A stretch of DNA of 64,000 nt from positions 1 through 64,000 of the forward strand of contig CAJQOH010000025.1 in assembly GCA_905479915.1 (NCBI GenBank), in the 5' to 3' direction. Positions 34,635 through 42,368 of the stretch are shown one piece after another. Numbering within the stretch: the first letter of the stretch is position 1; each line of letters starts with the position of its first letter. This DNA comes from an uncultured Flavobacteriales bacterium (GTDB taxonomy: Bacteria; Bacteroidota; Bacteroidia; Flavobacteriales_E; Vicingaceae). The position numbers and the translations under genes were made by a program. The notes under the pieces are model-generated. The model worked only from the letters and a program-made list of their open reading frames with translations, was not told where the DNA came from and searched no databases.

Positions 34635-35675
34635 ATGTACATTACCGATCTCTATAGCATATCACCCCAAAAAACATTCAACAATTCATTGTTTGAAGGA
34701 GAAGTAGAAATCATTTTTGGGAATAAATATTATGCGATTGAACCTAATTACTCAGAGTTAATACCAAGAGGCCTACTCCGAAGAATGGGTAAAGCCGTAA
34801 GACTAGGTATTGGTGCAGGAATGCCTTTAATCAAAAAACAAAATAATCTTGATGGCATTATTATAGGAACTGCTAGTGGTGGGCTTGATGATTGTATTAA
34901 GTTTTTAAATCAAATTGTAGAATATAATGAAGGTACACTAACCCCAACTAATTTTGTATCAAGTACTCCAAACTCTATTTCTGGCCATTTAGCATTAATG
35001 AGTAAAAACACCGGATACAACAATACGCACATGGGGATGGGTCTCGCTTTTGAATCTTCTATTTTAGATGCTTTTTTATTATTTGAAGAGGGCGATGTTT
35101 CTAAACTATTAATAGGGAGTGTAGAAGAAACTTCAGAGCACAATCATAACATAGATACTTTCGCTGGCCACTTCAAAGATGTAGAAATTCCATCTACAGA
35201 TTTGATTAGTAGCAACTCCAAAGGCTCAGTTAGAGGTGAGGGTTCTTCTATGTTTATCGTCTCAAAAGATAAGGAAAACGCTATTTGTGAATTGGCTGAT
35301 GTGCATCAGTTTACCTATCCAAAAGAACAAAACATTGAAGATCGCGCAATTAAATTTTTAGCAAAAAATAAGTTAACATCAACTGATATTGATGGTTTAA
35401 TGCTTGGATTTAGTGGAGATAATAGACATGATTTTTGGTACGAAAACTTAATGAAGTCATTTCCTGAAGCAACAATTTATACCTATAAAAACTTGGTTGG
35501 AGAGTATGCTACAGCAAGTGGTTTTGCTACATGGTTTGGAGCGCAAATTCTAAAGGGACAAAACATTCCTGATGAAGCCATCTACAGAAAAACCAACCGA
35601 TCCCAAAAAAACATACTGATTTACAATAACTACTTAGGGGCTCAGCATGGATTTATTCTTCTAAAAGGAATATAA
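34635..35675 (+). CDS. Ketosynthase-like protein lacking catalytic residues (chain-length-factor-like)
   Basis: A 346-aa thiolase-fold protein, shorter than its neighbour but alignable. The nucleophile position reads GLAFESS instead of TACSSS (Phe139 in place of Cys). The second His region is VGEYATASG instead of TGHTLAAAG (Glu for His), and the NAHGTATG motif is absent (GFSGDNRH). It keeps the GTASGG, SSTPNSISGHLA and EGSSMFIVS framework of a KS fold. It is therefore probably not itself a condensing enzyme but a partner that shapes chain length or the dimer interface, as CLF does. It is the last gene of the operon and abuts the KAS gene with no gap. Confidence 0.8.
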   Translation: MYITDLYSISPQKTFNNSLFEGEVEIIFGNKYYAIEPNYSELIPRGLLRRMGKAVRLGIGAGMPLIKKQNNLDGIIIGTASGGLDDCIKFLNQIVEYNEGTLTPTNFVSSTPNSISGHLALMSKNTGYNNTHMGMGLAFESSILDAFLLFEEGDVSKLLIGSVEETSEHNHNIDTFAGHFKDVEIPSTDLISSNSKGSVRGEGSSMFIVSKDKENAICELADVHQFTYPKEQNIEDRAIKFLAKNKLTSTDIDGLMLGFSGDNRHDFWYENLMKSFPEATIYTYKNLVGEYATASGFATWFGAQILKGQNIPDEAIYRKTNRSQKNILIYNNYLGAQHGFILLKGI

Positions 35676-35687
35676 TCGAGCAATTTA

Positions 35688-36731
35688 TTAATCTACAATG
35701 TAGATTCTTTTGATATCATCATATTCTGTTTCCAAGATCCATTCGCCTTTTAGGTTAATTAACCCCCACTTACCATCCTTTCTTACTGAGGCATAGCCAT
35801 GATTAAAATCTCTTGCTATATCATAAGTCGGTTTTATTATCCATTCTCCAGAACTGTTTAAAAATCCAATTTTTGCGTCACCTGCATGTTCAGAATCTCG
35901 ACACATTCCACCCCAAAAATTCTTATACTCTCTCGAATTCTCAAAATTAATTACTTCACCTTTGGTATTCACATAAGCCTTTTTGCCATCAAGCCCTACA
36001 ACGATAGCTAAACCGCTAATTGGGTCAAAGTTTTTCGCTCTTATCATAATTGGACCAACAATCTCTTCTCCTTTTTGATTAATATAACCTACCCTATTGC
36101 CTTTTCTGGTTCTGTGTTTTACCCAAGCTAAACCTCCAAAAAAGCTTCCCGAAGAGAGATATTGTCCTTCAACCACAACCTCTCCTTTAGTATTAATAAA
36201 CCCCCACTTTTTCGAAATCTCAACAGCAGCTAACCCTTCAGAAAATTCTCTTACAGCAGTAACCTTACTTTTACCACCAAGCATAATTTTTTGTTCTTTG
36301 CCTTTTTTATCTATAACAAAATATTCTTTCCCCTTTTTAACAATGGCATAGCCTCCATTAAAATCTGTAGAATAATCATATGCAGCAGAAATTACTACTT
36401 CTCCACTAGTATTCATATACCCCCAATAATTAGAAACCTTAACAGCCAATAATCCGTCACTAAACTCTCTTACGCCCATTAATCCAGATTTAATATAAGT
36501 CCGAATACTAATTCGCTCTCCTTTGGTGTTTACAAAAAAGATTCCTCCAACTTTTGAATAGCCACTGTTAAAAGGTTTACAGGTTGGATATTTAACATCT
36601 ATTACAACTTCTCCTTTTAAATTAATAAATCCCCACAATTCGCCTTTTCTAACCATTGCCAAGGTATCTTGACTAAAAGATTCAGCTGAAAAACTTAAAA
36701 AGAAAACAATAATTAAAGCTACTTTTTTCAT
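35688..36731 (-). CDS. Secreted WG-repeat protein
   Basis: A 347-aa exported protein (signal peptide to SAESFSQ) made of about eight to ten WG repeats, each close to WGFINLKGEVVID...Y and spaced about 35-55 residues. Clear copies start near residues 33, 108, 178 and 322. WG-repeat proteins form beta-propeller or solenoid-like surfaces, probably for protein contacts; no enzyme activity is known. It is convergent with the resorcinol-like operon (12 bp between ends) and divergent from dusB. Function unknown. Confidence 0.88.
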   Translation of the reverse strand: MKKVALIIVFFLSFSAESFSQDTLAMVRKGELWGFINLKGEVVIDVKYPTCKPFNSGYSKVGGIFFVNTKGERISIRTYIKSGLMGVREFSDGLLAVKVSNYWGYMNTSGEVVISAAYDYSTDFNGGYAIVKKGKEYFVIDKKGKEQKIMLGGKSKVTAVREFSEGLAAVEISKKWGFINTKGEVVVEGQYLSSGSFFGGLAWVKHRTRKGNRVGYINQKGEEIVGPIMIRAKNFDPISGLAIVVGLDGKKAYVNTKGEVINFENSREYKNFWGGMCRDSEHAGDAKIGFLNSSGEWIIKPTYDIARDFNHGYASVRKDGKWGLINLKGEWILETEYDDIKRIYIVD

Positions 36732-36816
36732 GATTTGTTCATTTAAATAGAATTAGATTACCTCTTAATTTCTAATAGTAATGTTAAGATAAAAATTCAT
36801 TTAAAAAAAGTAATCC

Positions 36817-36824
36817 TAACTTCG
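36817..36824 (+). promoter_or_regulatory. -7 promoter box variant for dusB (TAACTTCG)
   Basis: A TAnnTTCG variant ending 8 bp before the dusB ATG, implying an almost leaderless mRNA. Confidence 0.4.
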
Positions 36825-36832
36825 CACCGTAA

Positions 36833-37810
36833 ATGGTAAAAATAGCCGACATAGAATTGGGAGAATTTCCGCTCTTACTTGCTCCAATGGAAGATGTAAG
36901 TGATCCTCCTTTTAGAGCTTTATGTAAAGAGAACGGTGCTGATTTGATGTATACCGAGTTTATTTCTTCAGAAGGTTTGATTAGGGATGCTGTAAAGAGT
37001 GTGCAAAAGCTTGATATTTTTGAATATGAAAGACCTATCGGCATTCAAATATTTGGAAGCAACATAGAGTCTATGAAAAAAGCTACAGAAGTTACTGCAG
37101 CAGCTAAACCAGATATCATTGACATTAACTATGGTTGTCCTGTAAAAAAAGTTGCAGGGAAAGGCGCAGGTGCAGGAATACTTCAAGACATTCCTAAAAT
37201 GGTTGAAATGACCAAAGAGATTGTTAATTCTACCGATTTACCAGTTACCGTAAAAACTCGTTTGGGTTGGAATGAAGAAACCAAATACATCGTTGAAGTT
37301 GCAGAACGCTTACAAGATATTGGAATTAAAGCCATTTCAATACACGGAAGAACTCGAAAACAAATGTATAAGGGTAGTGCCGATTGGAGTTTAATAGGAG
37401 ATGTAAAAAACAATCCAAGAATGCACATTCCTGTTTTTGGAAATGGAGATATTACAACCCCAGAGGATGTAGTAAGAGTTAAAAATGACTATGGTGTAGA
37501 TGGTGTTATGATAGGAAGAGCCAGCATTGGTTACCCTTGGATTTTTAATGAAATCAAACACTTTATGGCTACTGGAGAACATTTACCAGGACCACAAATA
37601 CAAGATAGAATAACAGCAGCTAGAAGACATCTAGAAATGTCTGTTAAATGGAAGGGAGAAACATTAGGGGTTGTTGAAATGAGAAGACATTATGCCAACT
37701 ATTTTAAAGGAATTTCTCACTTTAAAGAACATCGAATGAAACTCGTTACTCGAGATCAAAGTGCTGATGTTTTTGCTGCTTTAGATGAAATTGAAAGTGT
37801 GTTTGCTTAG
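36833..37810 (+). CDS. dusB: tRNA-dihydrouridine synthase
   Basis: A 325-aa FMN-dependent TIM-barrel enzyme that reduces uridine to dihydrouridine in tRNA. Family motifs include LLAPMEDVSDPPFRALCKE (15-33), DINYGCPVKKVAGKGAG with catalytic Cys102, VKTRLGW (about 140) and FGNGDITTPED (about 202), followed by MIGRASIGYPWIF. The length and the GCPVKKV spelling fit the DusB subgroup. It is monocistronic and convergent with the LolC/E-type permease gene (1 bp between ends). Confidence 0.95.
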   Translation: MVKIADIELGEFPLLLAPMEDVSDPPFRALCKENGADLMYTEFISSEGLIRDAVKSVQKLDIFEYERPIGIQIFGSNIESMKKATEVTAAAKPDIIDINYGCPVKKVAGKGAGAGILQDIPKMVEMTKEIVNSTDLPVTVKTRLGWNEETKYIVEVAERLQDIGIKAISIHGRTRKQMYKGSADWSLIGDVKNNPRMHIPVFGNGDITTPEDVVRVKNDYGVDGVMIGRASIGYPWIFNEIKHFMATGEHLPGPQIQDRITAARRHLEMSVKWKGETLGVVEMRRHYANYFKGISHFKEHRMKLVTRDQSADVFAALDEIESVFA

Positions 37811-37811
37811 T

Positions 37812-39017
37812 CTACAAATACTTCTTTGTTAAAATTCTAACTGGATACCAAGAAGCAATTAATCCAATAATTATTACAATGATAGAAACATTTGCAAAGT
37901 CAAAAATATTTAATTCTATAGGGTAAAAATCTACCACTCCTCCAGATAATCGTAACAATCCAAATTGGATTTGCAACCAACAAACAAAAACACCAATAGA
38001 CATGCCAGAAATGGCACCCAATAAATTAATCAGCATCCCTTCAACAAAAAATATTTGACGAACTACTCGATTATTCGCTCCCATTGTTTTTAAAATCCAA
38101 ACATCTTTCTGTTTGTCAATAATAAGCATGGTTAGTGAACCTATAATATTAAAGGAAGCTATCACCAAAATGAAAGACAGTATTAAAAAGGTAATCCACT
38201 TTTCGGTTTTATTGGTTTTAAAAATTAACTCGTTCATCTCAAAACGCGTTTGTACTTTATAATTGTCTCCAACAATCTGCTGTACTTTCTCTTTTGTTTT
38301 ATTCCAATCTGCGCCCTCTTTCAATCCTAATTCTACTGAAGAAAGCTTTCCTTTATGCTTCAGTAGCTTTTGAACAAATTCCAAATCGCCTAAAACATAT
38401 TTAGTGTCAAAATCTGGATTAACAGAAAATACTCCCGTTGCGTAGGCAATTTTCTTGTTGAATTCTGAGCCTGGAGAAATGCCTTTTTTAGTTCCTCTCT
38501 TTGGAACAATTACACTAATCTGATAAACACTTTGAGAAATAAATAAGGAAAGCTGATCTGCTACTCCCCAACCCATAATAACACTATTCTTTTTCTCAGG
38601 ATTATGATTAATCTCTCCCTCTATAATTAGAGAATCCATCCCTGTCATGGTATAAAAAGATTCCTCAACCCCTTTTATTGTTGTAACCGTTTGCTTGTCT
38701 TCATACTTAACTAGAGCAACTTCTTCCAATGCAGAATTATAAAACGCTACCTCATCTATTGCTAATATTTTATCTTTGGGAAAATCATTTTCATCAAAGG
38801 TTTTGCCTTCAACAACTGTAATTTTTAAATCTGGATCAAAAGAAGCATAAAGATCTTCTACTAATGTTTCTAAACCATTAAAAGCAGACAATACAATTAT
38901 TAACGCCATTGTTCCAACAGCAATACCTATCACCGAAATCCATGAAATAATATTGATTACATTGTGTGATTTCTTAGAAATCAGATATCGTTTAGCTATG
39001 TAAAATGGGAAATTGAT
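37812..39017 (-). CDS. ABC transporter permease of the LolC/LolE (FtsX-like) family, non-canonical start
   Basis: A permease of about 401 aa from a possible ATC start. Family features are the N-terminal INFPFYIAKRYLISKK and SHNVINIISWIS leading into the first transmembrane helix, a large periplasmic domain (about 50-270), and a C-terminal FtsX domain with three helices. LolC/E proteins extract lipoproteins from the inner membrane, with LolD as ATPase (not seen here). The first standard start codon is a GTG at 38933, which would cut into helix 1 and drop the conserved IAKRYL segment. Upstream in frame there is only ATC (39015-39017) or ATA before a TAG at 39024-39026. The start is therefore uncertain: a rare start codon, damage by the adjacent gene remnant, or an assembly error. 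Confidence 0.8.
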   Translation of the reverse strand: MNFPFYIAKRYLISKKSHNVINIISWISVIGIAVGTMALIIVLSAFNGLETLVEDLYASFDPDLKITVVEGKTFDENDFPKDKILAIDEVAFYNSALEEVALVKYEDKQTVTTIKGVEESFYTMTGMDSLIIEGEINHNPEKKNSVIMGWGVADQLSLFISQSVYQISVIVPKRGTKKGISPGSEFNKKIAYATGVFSVNPDFDTKYVLGDLEFVQKLLKHKGKLSSVELGLKEGADWNKTKEKVQQIVGDNYKVQTRFEMNELIFKTNKTEKWITFLILSFILVIASFNIIGSLTMLIIDKQKDVWILKTMGANNRVVRQIFFVEGMLINLLGAISGMSIGVFVCWLQIQFGLLRLSGGVVDFYPIELNIFDFANVSIIVIIIGLIASWYPVRILTKKYL

Positions 39018-39150
39018 TATTCTCTATTTTTAATTGATTATTCGAAGCTGTTTTTCGTGAAGCTATAAAAATAGCTGTTAATTCTTGAGCTTCTTTTAAT
39101 AATAACTCTATTTTATCTTTAGGTAGTAATTCTTCATCCAAAATAGTCAA
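38992..39150 (-). pseudogene. C-terminal remnant of a four-helix-bundle (S23-like) protein gene
   Basis: A minus-strand open stretch of 52 codons bounded by stops. It encodes LDEELLPKDKIELLLKEAQE then LTAIFIASRKTASNN, the typical last two helices of the four-helix-bundle proteins related to the 23S rRNA intervening-sequence protein. The N-terminal two-thirds are absent. It lies between rbfA and the permease and runs 26 bp into the permease frame. These genes are often found inserted as lone units in Bacteroidota. Together with the missing permease start it suggests insertion followed by deletion. Confidence 0.5.
39011..39043. repeat. 12-bp direct repeat at the remnant/permease junction
   Basis: AATTGATTATTC occurs at 39011-39022 and again at 39032-39043, 21 bp apart, right where the gene remnant meets the permease start. 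It may be a duplication or slippage scar. Confidence 0.6.
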
Positions 39151-39160
39151 TTAAAAATAA

Positions 39161-39499
39161 TCACTCTTTTAGAATCTTATCAATTTCTTCAGCGTAATCT
39201 AAAGAATCGTCAACATAAAAAGCAATTTCTGGGGTAATTCTAAGTTGTTTTCCTATTCTTTTTCCTAACTCTCCTCTAACCATTTTAGCATGAGCAGATA
39301 TTAAATCAACACATTCTTTAGGTTCCATTTTTCCAAAAACACTTAAATAAACCTTCGCAAAACTAAAATCAGGAGCAGGTCTAACTACAGTTACGGTAAC
39401 CATTGTTCCTGGAAACCAATTAGCGCTATTTAAATGAAAAATCTGACTAATCTCTTTTTGTAATAACCTAGCTACTTTTTGTTGTCTAATCGAACTCAT
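39161..39499 (-). CDS. rbfA: Ribosome-binding factor A
   Basis: A 112-aa KH-fold protein that binds 16S rRNA helix 1 and helps 30S maturation. The family pattern is clear: SSIRQQKVARLLQKEISQIF at the start, TVTVVRPAPDFSFAKVYLSVFG in the middle and LRITPEIAFYVDDSLDYAEEIDKIL at the end. A TACCTTTG -7 box lies just upstream, so the mRNA is probably leaderless. It is followed on the same strand by a gene remnant and the LolC/E-type permease. Confidence 0.95.
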   Translation of the reverse strand: MSSIRQQKVARLLQKEISQIFHLNSANWFPGTMVTVTVVRPAPDFSFAKVYLSVFGKMEPKECVDLISAHAKMVRGELGKRIGKQLRITPEIAFYVDDSLDYAEEIDKILKE

Positions 39500-39504
39500 A
39501 GATA

Positions 39505-39512
39505 CAAAGGTA
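39505..39512 (-). promoter_or_regulatory. -7 promoter box for rbfA (TACCTTTG)
   Basis: TAnnTTTG match on the minus strand ending 5 bp before the rbfA ATG, predicting a leaderless transcript. Confidence 0.45.
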
Positions 39513-39592
39513 TCAATTATGTTTTTAACATTTTTAGTGTTGAAAAGTTAATTGAAAATGGCCATTTTAATTTTCTACATTTACTCGAAATT

Positions 39593-40468
39593 TTGAAAAA
39601 AACAGCCCTCATATTCGCATTTACTTTTGGTGTATTCAATGCCTTTTGTCAATCTAACTTAGATTTTGAAAAATGGGACATCAATTACAATGGAGTTGAT
39701 GAAGCTAAAAGCTGGGTCAATACTTCAAATGCTACAAAGTATGGTGCTCCTGCAACACTTCTTAAGGAAGTGGATAACCCGGCTTCAGGATTGGCTTACA
39801 TGAAAATTACTACAGCCTACTGGGAAGAAGGGACAACTTACCAACTGGATACACTTGTTGGTTCGTTAATTCAGCAGACTGCATATTCTAAACGCCCAAT
39901 TAGTTTTAATTTTTCTTATAAAGCTAAACCAAAAAATGGAGACGAAGTTTTAGTTGGTGTTCAACTGACAACAACAATTAACGATTCTCTAATTGTTGTT
40001 GGAGAAGGTTTTTTTACTTCTAACCAAACCGTAAGCGACTGGACTACCCAAACAGTAGATATAGAATATTACTCCAACCATACTCCTGATAATATCAATA
40101 TTGTTGCTGTTTCAAGTGCAAATGCGGTAATTAGTAATGGAACAAATGGCTATGCTAAAATTGGATCAACGTTATACTTAGACAACTTAAAACTCAATGT
40201 TGAGCCAGTAAAATCATTGGAATCAGAATACTTTATTCACGTTTTTCCTAACCCGGCAAAATCTCACATTAATGTAGAAACGAACTCTCCAGATCATCAA
40301 CAAATTCAAATTTATGACCTGTCTAGTAAATTGGTAATCAATTCTTCGTTCAACCATCAAACAAGAATAGATATTTCTAACCTTCCTTCTGGAACTTATA
40401 TTTATAAAGTTTACAGCACTATTTCTGGCGAAACAACTGCAACAAATAAGTTTAATGTAGTGCGTTAA
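39593..40468 (+). CDS. Secreted PCMD-like protein with T9SS type A sorting domain
   Basis: A 291-aa exported protein from the TTG at 39593, which gives a proper signal peptide (MKKTALIFAFTFGVFNAFCQ). An in-frame ATG at 39479 would add 38 residues with no signal and overlap rbfA. The mature region (NLDFEKWDINYNGVDEAKSW ... LYLDNLKL) resembles the PCMD putative carbohydrate-binding beta-sandwich found in Bacteroidota surface proteins. The last 75 residues (HVFPNPAKSHINVE ... NLPSGTYIYKV) are a type A sorting domain. It is convergent with hflX. The ligand is unknown. Confidence 0.82.
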   Translation: MKKTALIFAFTFGVFNAFCQSNLDFEKWDINYNGVDEAKSWVNTSNATKYGAPATLLKEVDNPASGLAYMKITTAYWEEGTTYQLDTLVGSLIQQTAYSKRPISFNFSYKAKPKNGDEVLVGVQLTTTINDSLIVVGEGFFTSNQTVSDWTTQTVDIEYYSNHTPDNINIVAVSSANAVISNGTNGYAKIGSTLYLDNLKLNVEPVKSLESEYFIHVFPNPAKSHINVETNSPDHQQIQIYDLSSKLVINSSFNHQTRIDISNLPSGTYIYKVYSTISGETTATNKFNVVR

Positions 40469-40479
40469 TTCTTTACTGT

Positions 40480-41682
40480 TTAGTAAAGTAGCTGATGCGG
40501 ATAAATATCCATATGTGTTTTTTTGATGTGATTGTACAACACCTCTTTTAACTCATCTGTATTTATCTTTTTAACTGCAGAGATATAAACGGTAGGATAA
40601 TCCACTTTAGACATCCACATTTTCTTCAGGTCATCTAAAGAGTAGTTTGCTCTTGTTTTTGGCAGTAAATCATCATCATCTTTCTTATCATAAGTAAAAG
40701 CATCTACCTTATTAAAAACAACAATTGTAGGTTTATCTAAGCCTCCTATGTCTTTTAATGTTTCATTTACAACCCTTACATGATCTTCAAAATTTGGGTG
40801 AGAAACATCTACTACATGCACCAAAACATCAGCATCTCTCACCTCATCCAAAGTAGATTTAAACGACTCCACTAAATGGTGAGGTAGCTTCCTAATAAAC
40901 CCTACAGTATCCGTTAATAAAAATGGCAAATTTTGAATCACCACCTTTCTAATTGTTGTATCTAATGTTGCAAAAAGTTTGTTTTCAGCAAATACATCAG
41001 ATTTACTCAACATGTTCATTATCGTAGACTTACCAACGTTGGTATACCCTACTAAAGCAACTCTAACCAGCTGCATTCTTTGCTTACGCTGAGTTGATTT
41101 CTGCTTGTCTATTTGCTTTAATTTTTCTTTAAGAAGGGATATTTTCTGAGTAATAATTCGCTTATCCGTTTCAATTTGTGTTTCTCCTGGACCTCTCATT
41201 CCTGCACCACCACCTTTCTGTCTATCCAGGTGCGTCCACATTCGTGTTAAACGGGGCAACAAATATTGATATTGAGCCAATTCTACCTGAGCTCTTGCAT
41301 GCGCAGTTTGCGCTCTAGTGGCAAAAATATCTAAAATCAGGTTACTCCTATCTAGTATTTTAACGCCTAAAATTCGTTCAATATTTCTTAATTGAGAAGG
41401 TGTTAACTCATCATCAAAAATGACAATGTCTACGCAATGTTCTTTAACATATGCCTGAACATCCTCCATCTTTCCTTTACCAATAAATGTTTTTGGATGG
41501 GGCTTATCTAACTTTTGAGTAAACCGCTTTAACGACTCAACACCTGCTGTCTTCGCCAAAAACGCCAACTCATCTAAGTACTCGATTGTAGTTGCATCTT
41601 TTTGACCACGAACAGTAACCCCAACTAGTACTGCGGTTTCGTGTTTTACTTCTGAAGTCTTATGCCCTTTCTTATTTCCCAT
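40480..41682 (-). CDS. hflX: GTPase HflX
   Basis: A 400-aa Obg-HflX superfamily GTPase that binds and splits or rescues stalled ribosomes. The N-terminal nucleotide-binding domain includes VEHCVDIVIFDDELTPSQLRN-like residues and the KGGGAGMRGPGETQIE linker (about 157-172). The GTPase domain has G1 GYTNVGKST (about 216), G3 DTVGF, G4 NKVD and G5 SA. The C-terminal segment is short. A palindromic intergenic element separates it from the membrane-protein gene upstream. Confidence 0.95.
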   Translation of the reverse strand: MGNKKGHKTSEVKHETAVLVGVTVRGQKDATTIEYLDELAFLAKTAGVESLKRFTQKLDKPHPKTFIGKGKMEDVQAYVKEHCVDIVIFDDELTPSQLRNIERILGVKILDRSNLILDIFATRAQTAHARAQVELAQYQYLLPRLTRMWTHLDRQKGGGAGMRGPGETQIETDKRIITQKISLLKEKLKQIDKQKSTQRKQRMQLVRVALVGYTNVGKSTIMNMLSKSDVFAENKLFATLDTTIRKVVIQNLPFLLTDTVGFIRKLPHHLVESFKSTLDEVRDADVLVHVVDVSHPNFEDHVRVVNETLKDIGGLDKPTIVVFNKVDAFTYDKKDDDDLLPKTRANYSLDDLKKMWMSKVDYPTVYISAVKKINTDELKEVLYNHIKKTHMDIYPHQLLY

Positions 41683-41690
41683 AACATTCT

Positions 41691-41777
41691 ACTCTCCCTT
41701 AGAGAAGGGAGATAAAAGAGGGATTGACTCAAATTTTATATCAATCTCCCTAACCCTCTTCTCCAAGAGGGATTTTT
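41691..41777. repeat. Palindromic intergenic element (two hairpins)
   Basis: Two hairpins: CTCCCTT..AAGGGAG near 41693-41712, and CCCTCTT ctcc AAGAGGG at 41754-41771 followed by ATTTTTT. A related core (CCCTCTTGGAGAAGAGGG) recurs in the opposite orientation at 45399-45416. It looks like a dispersed small palindromic family that can also act as a terminator. Confidence 0.65.
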
Positions 41778-41779
41778 TG

Positions 41780-42220
41780 TTAAAACCAACCTCTGCCTAA
41801 GGCAAATGGCTTAATTACTCCTGCCCAAAGAATTAAAATTAATGCTATAATATAAAAGATAGCACCCTTTTTATGCTTCAATTCATCCGTTGCAGCTTTT
41901 TTAGATTTTGCTCTTCCTATCGTAATTAAAACAACTACCAATAACATTATTACAGCATGTTCAACAGCCCAAAATCTTAAAGGTGCATTTTTCATGGTTT
42001 CTCCCATATTCGCCAACCCCGCTTTAACCATATCACTCATTGCATAAACAACAACCCCAACAAGAAATTGAGTGTGTGTTAATGAAACTAAAATAATAGC
42101 AATTATATTATCCGCTTTTTTAAAGGGTTTTTTTCCTAGCCAGCCTGCCAAAGATTTAACAATAGCAGCCAATAAAAAAAGTAAAATTAATAGTCTTAAT
42201 CCTGAATGTAGATGTAGCAT
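41780..42220 (-). CDS. Four-helix membrane protein, cytochrome-b-like
   Basis: A 146-aa inner-membrane protein from the ATG at 42220 (an upstream in-frame ATG at 42277 would add a non-membrane stretch and is less likely). Four hydrophobic helices are visible: LRLLILLFLLAAIV, IIAIILVSLTHTQFLVGVVVYA, EHAVIMLLVVVLITI and IFYIIALILILWAGV. His residues in MLHLHSGLR, LTHTQF and VEHAV could bind haem. The protein resembles small Bacteroidota proteins annotated as cytochrome b. The electron partners are not evident. Confidence 0.75.
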   Translation of the reverse strand: MLHLHSGLRLLILLFLLAAIVKSLAGWLGKKPFKKADNIIAIILVSLTHTQFLVGVVVYAMSDMVKAGLANMGETMKNAPLRFWAVEHAVIMLLVVVLITIGRAKSKKAATDELKHKKGAIFYIIALILILWAGVIKPFALGRGWF

Positions 42221-42368
42221 AATTCTTTGTTTTAATGTCGAACAAAAGTAAGTAAAAGTGCACTCTTTTTTTAGCAAAATACATTTATCTTACCGCTTAT
42301 CATTTACCCATGTTAACTTAAGGTTTAAAATATTATTTTTGATCCTCATTAATTCAAATGGCCGTTAT

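Noticed and set aside
27198-35675. Flexirubin or aryl-polyene gene cluster
   Set aside because: No ketoreductase, dehydratase, CoA/ammonia-lyase, methyltransferase or glycosyltransferase genes accompany the Dar-like pair, so the gene set does not match these pathways.
39479-39592. N-terminal extension of the PCMD-like gene from the ATG at 39479
   Set aside because: The extra 38 residues carry no signal peptide and overlap rbfA; the TTG at 39593 begins a clear signal peptide.
42258-42368. Upstream ATG at 42258 for the two-domain amidohydrolase
   Set aside because: It would put the signal peptide 37 residues inside the protein and overlap the divergent membrane-protein gene's 5' region; ATG 42369 is preferred.
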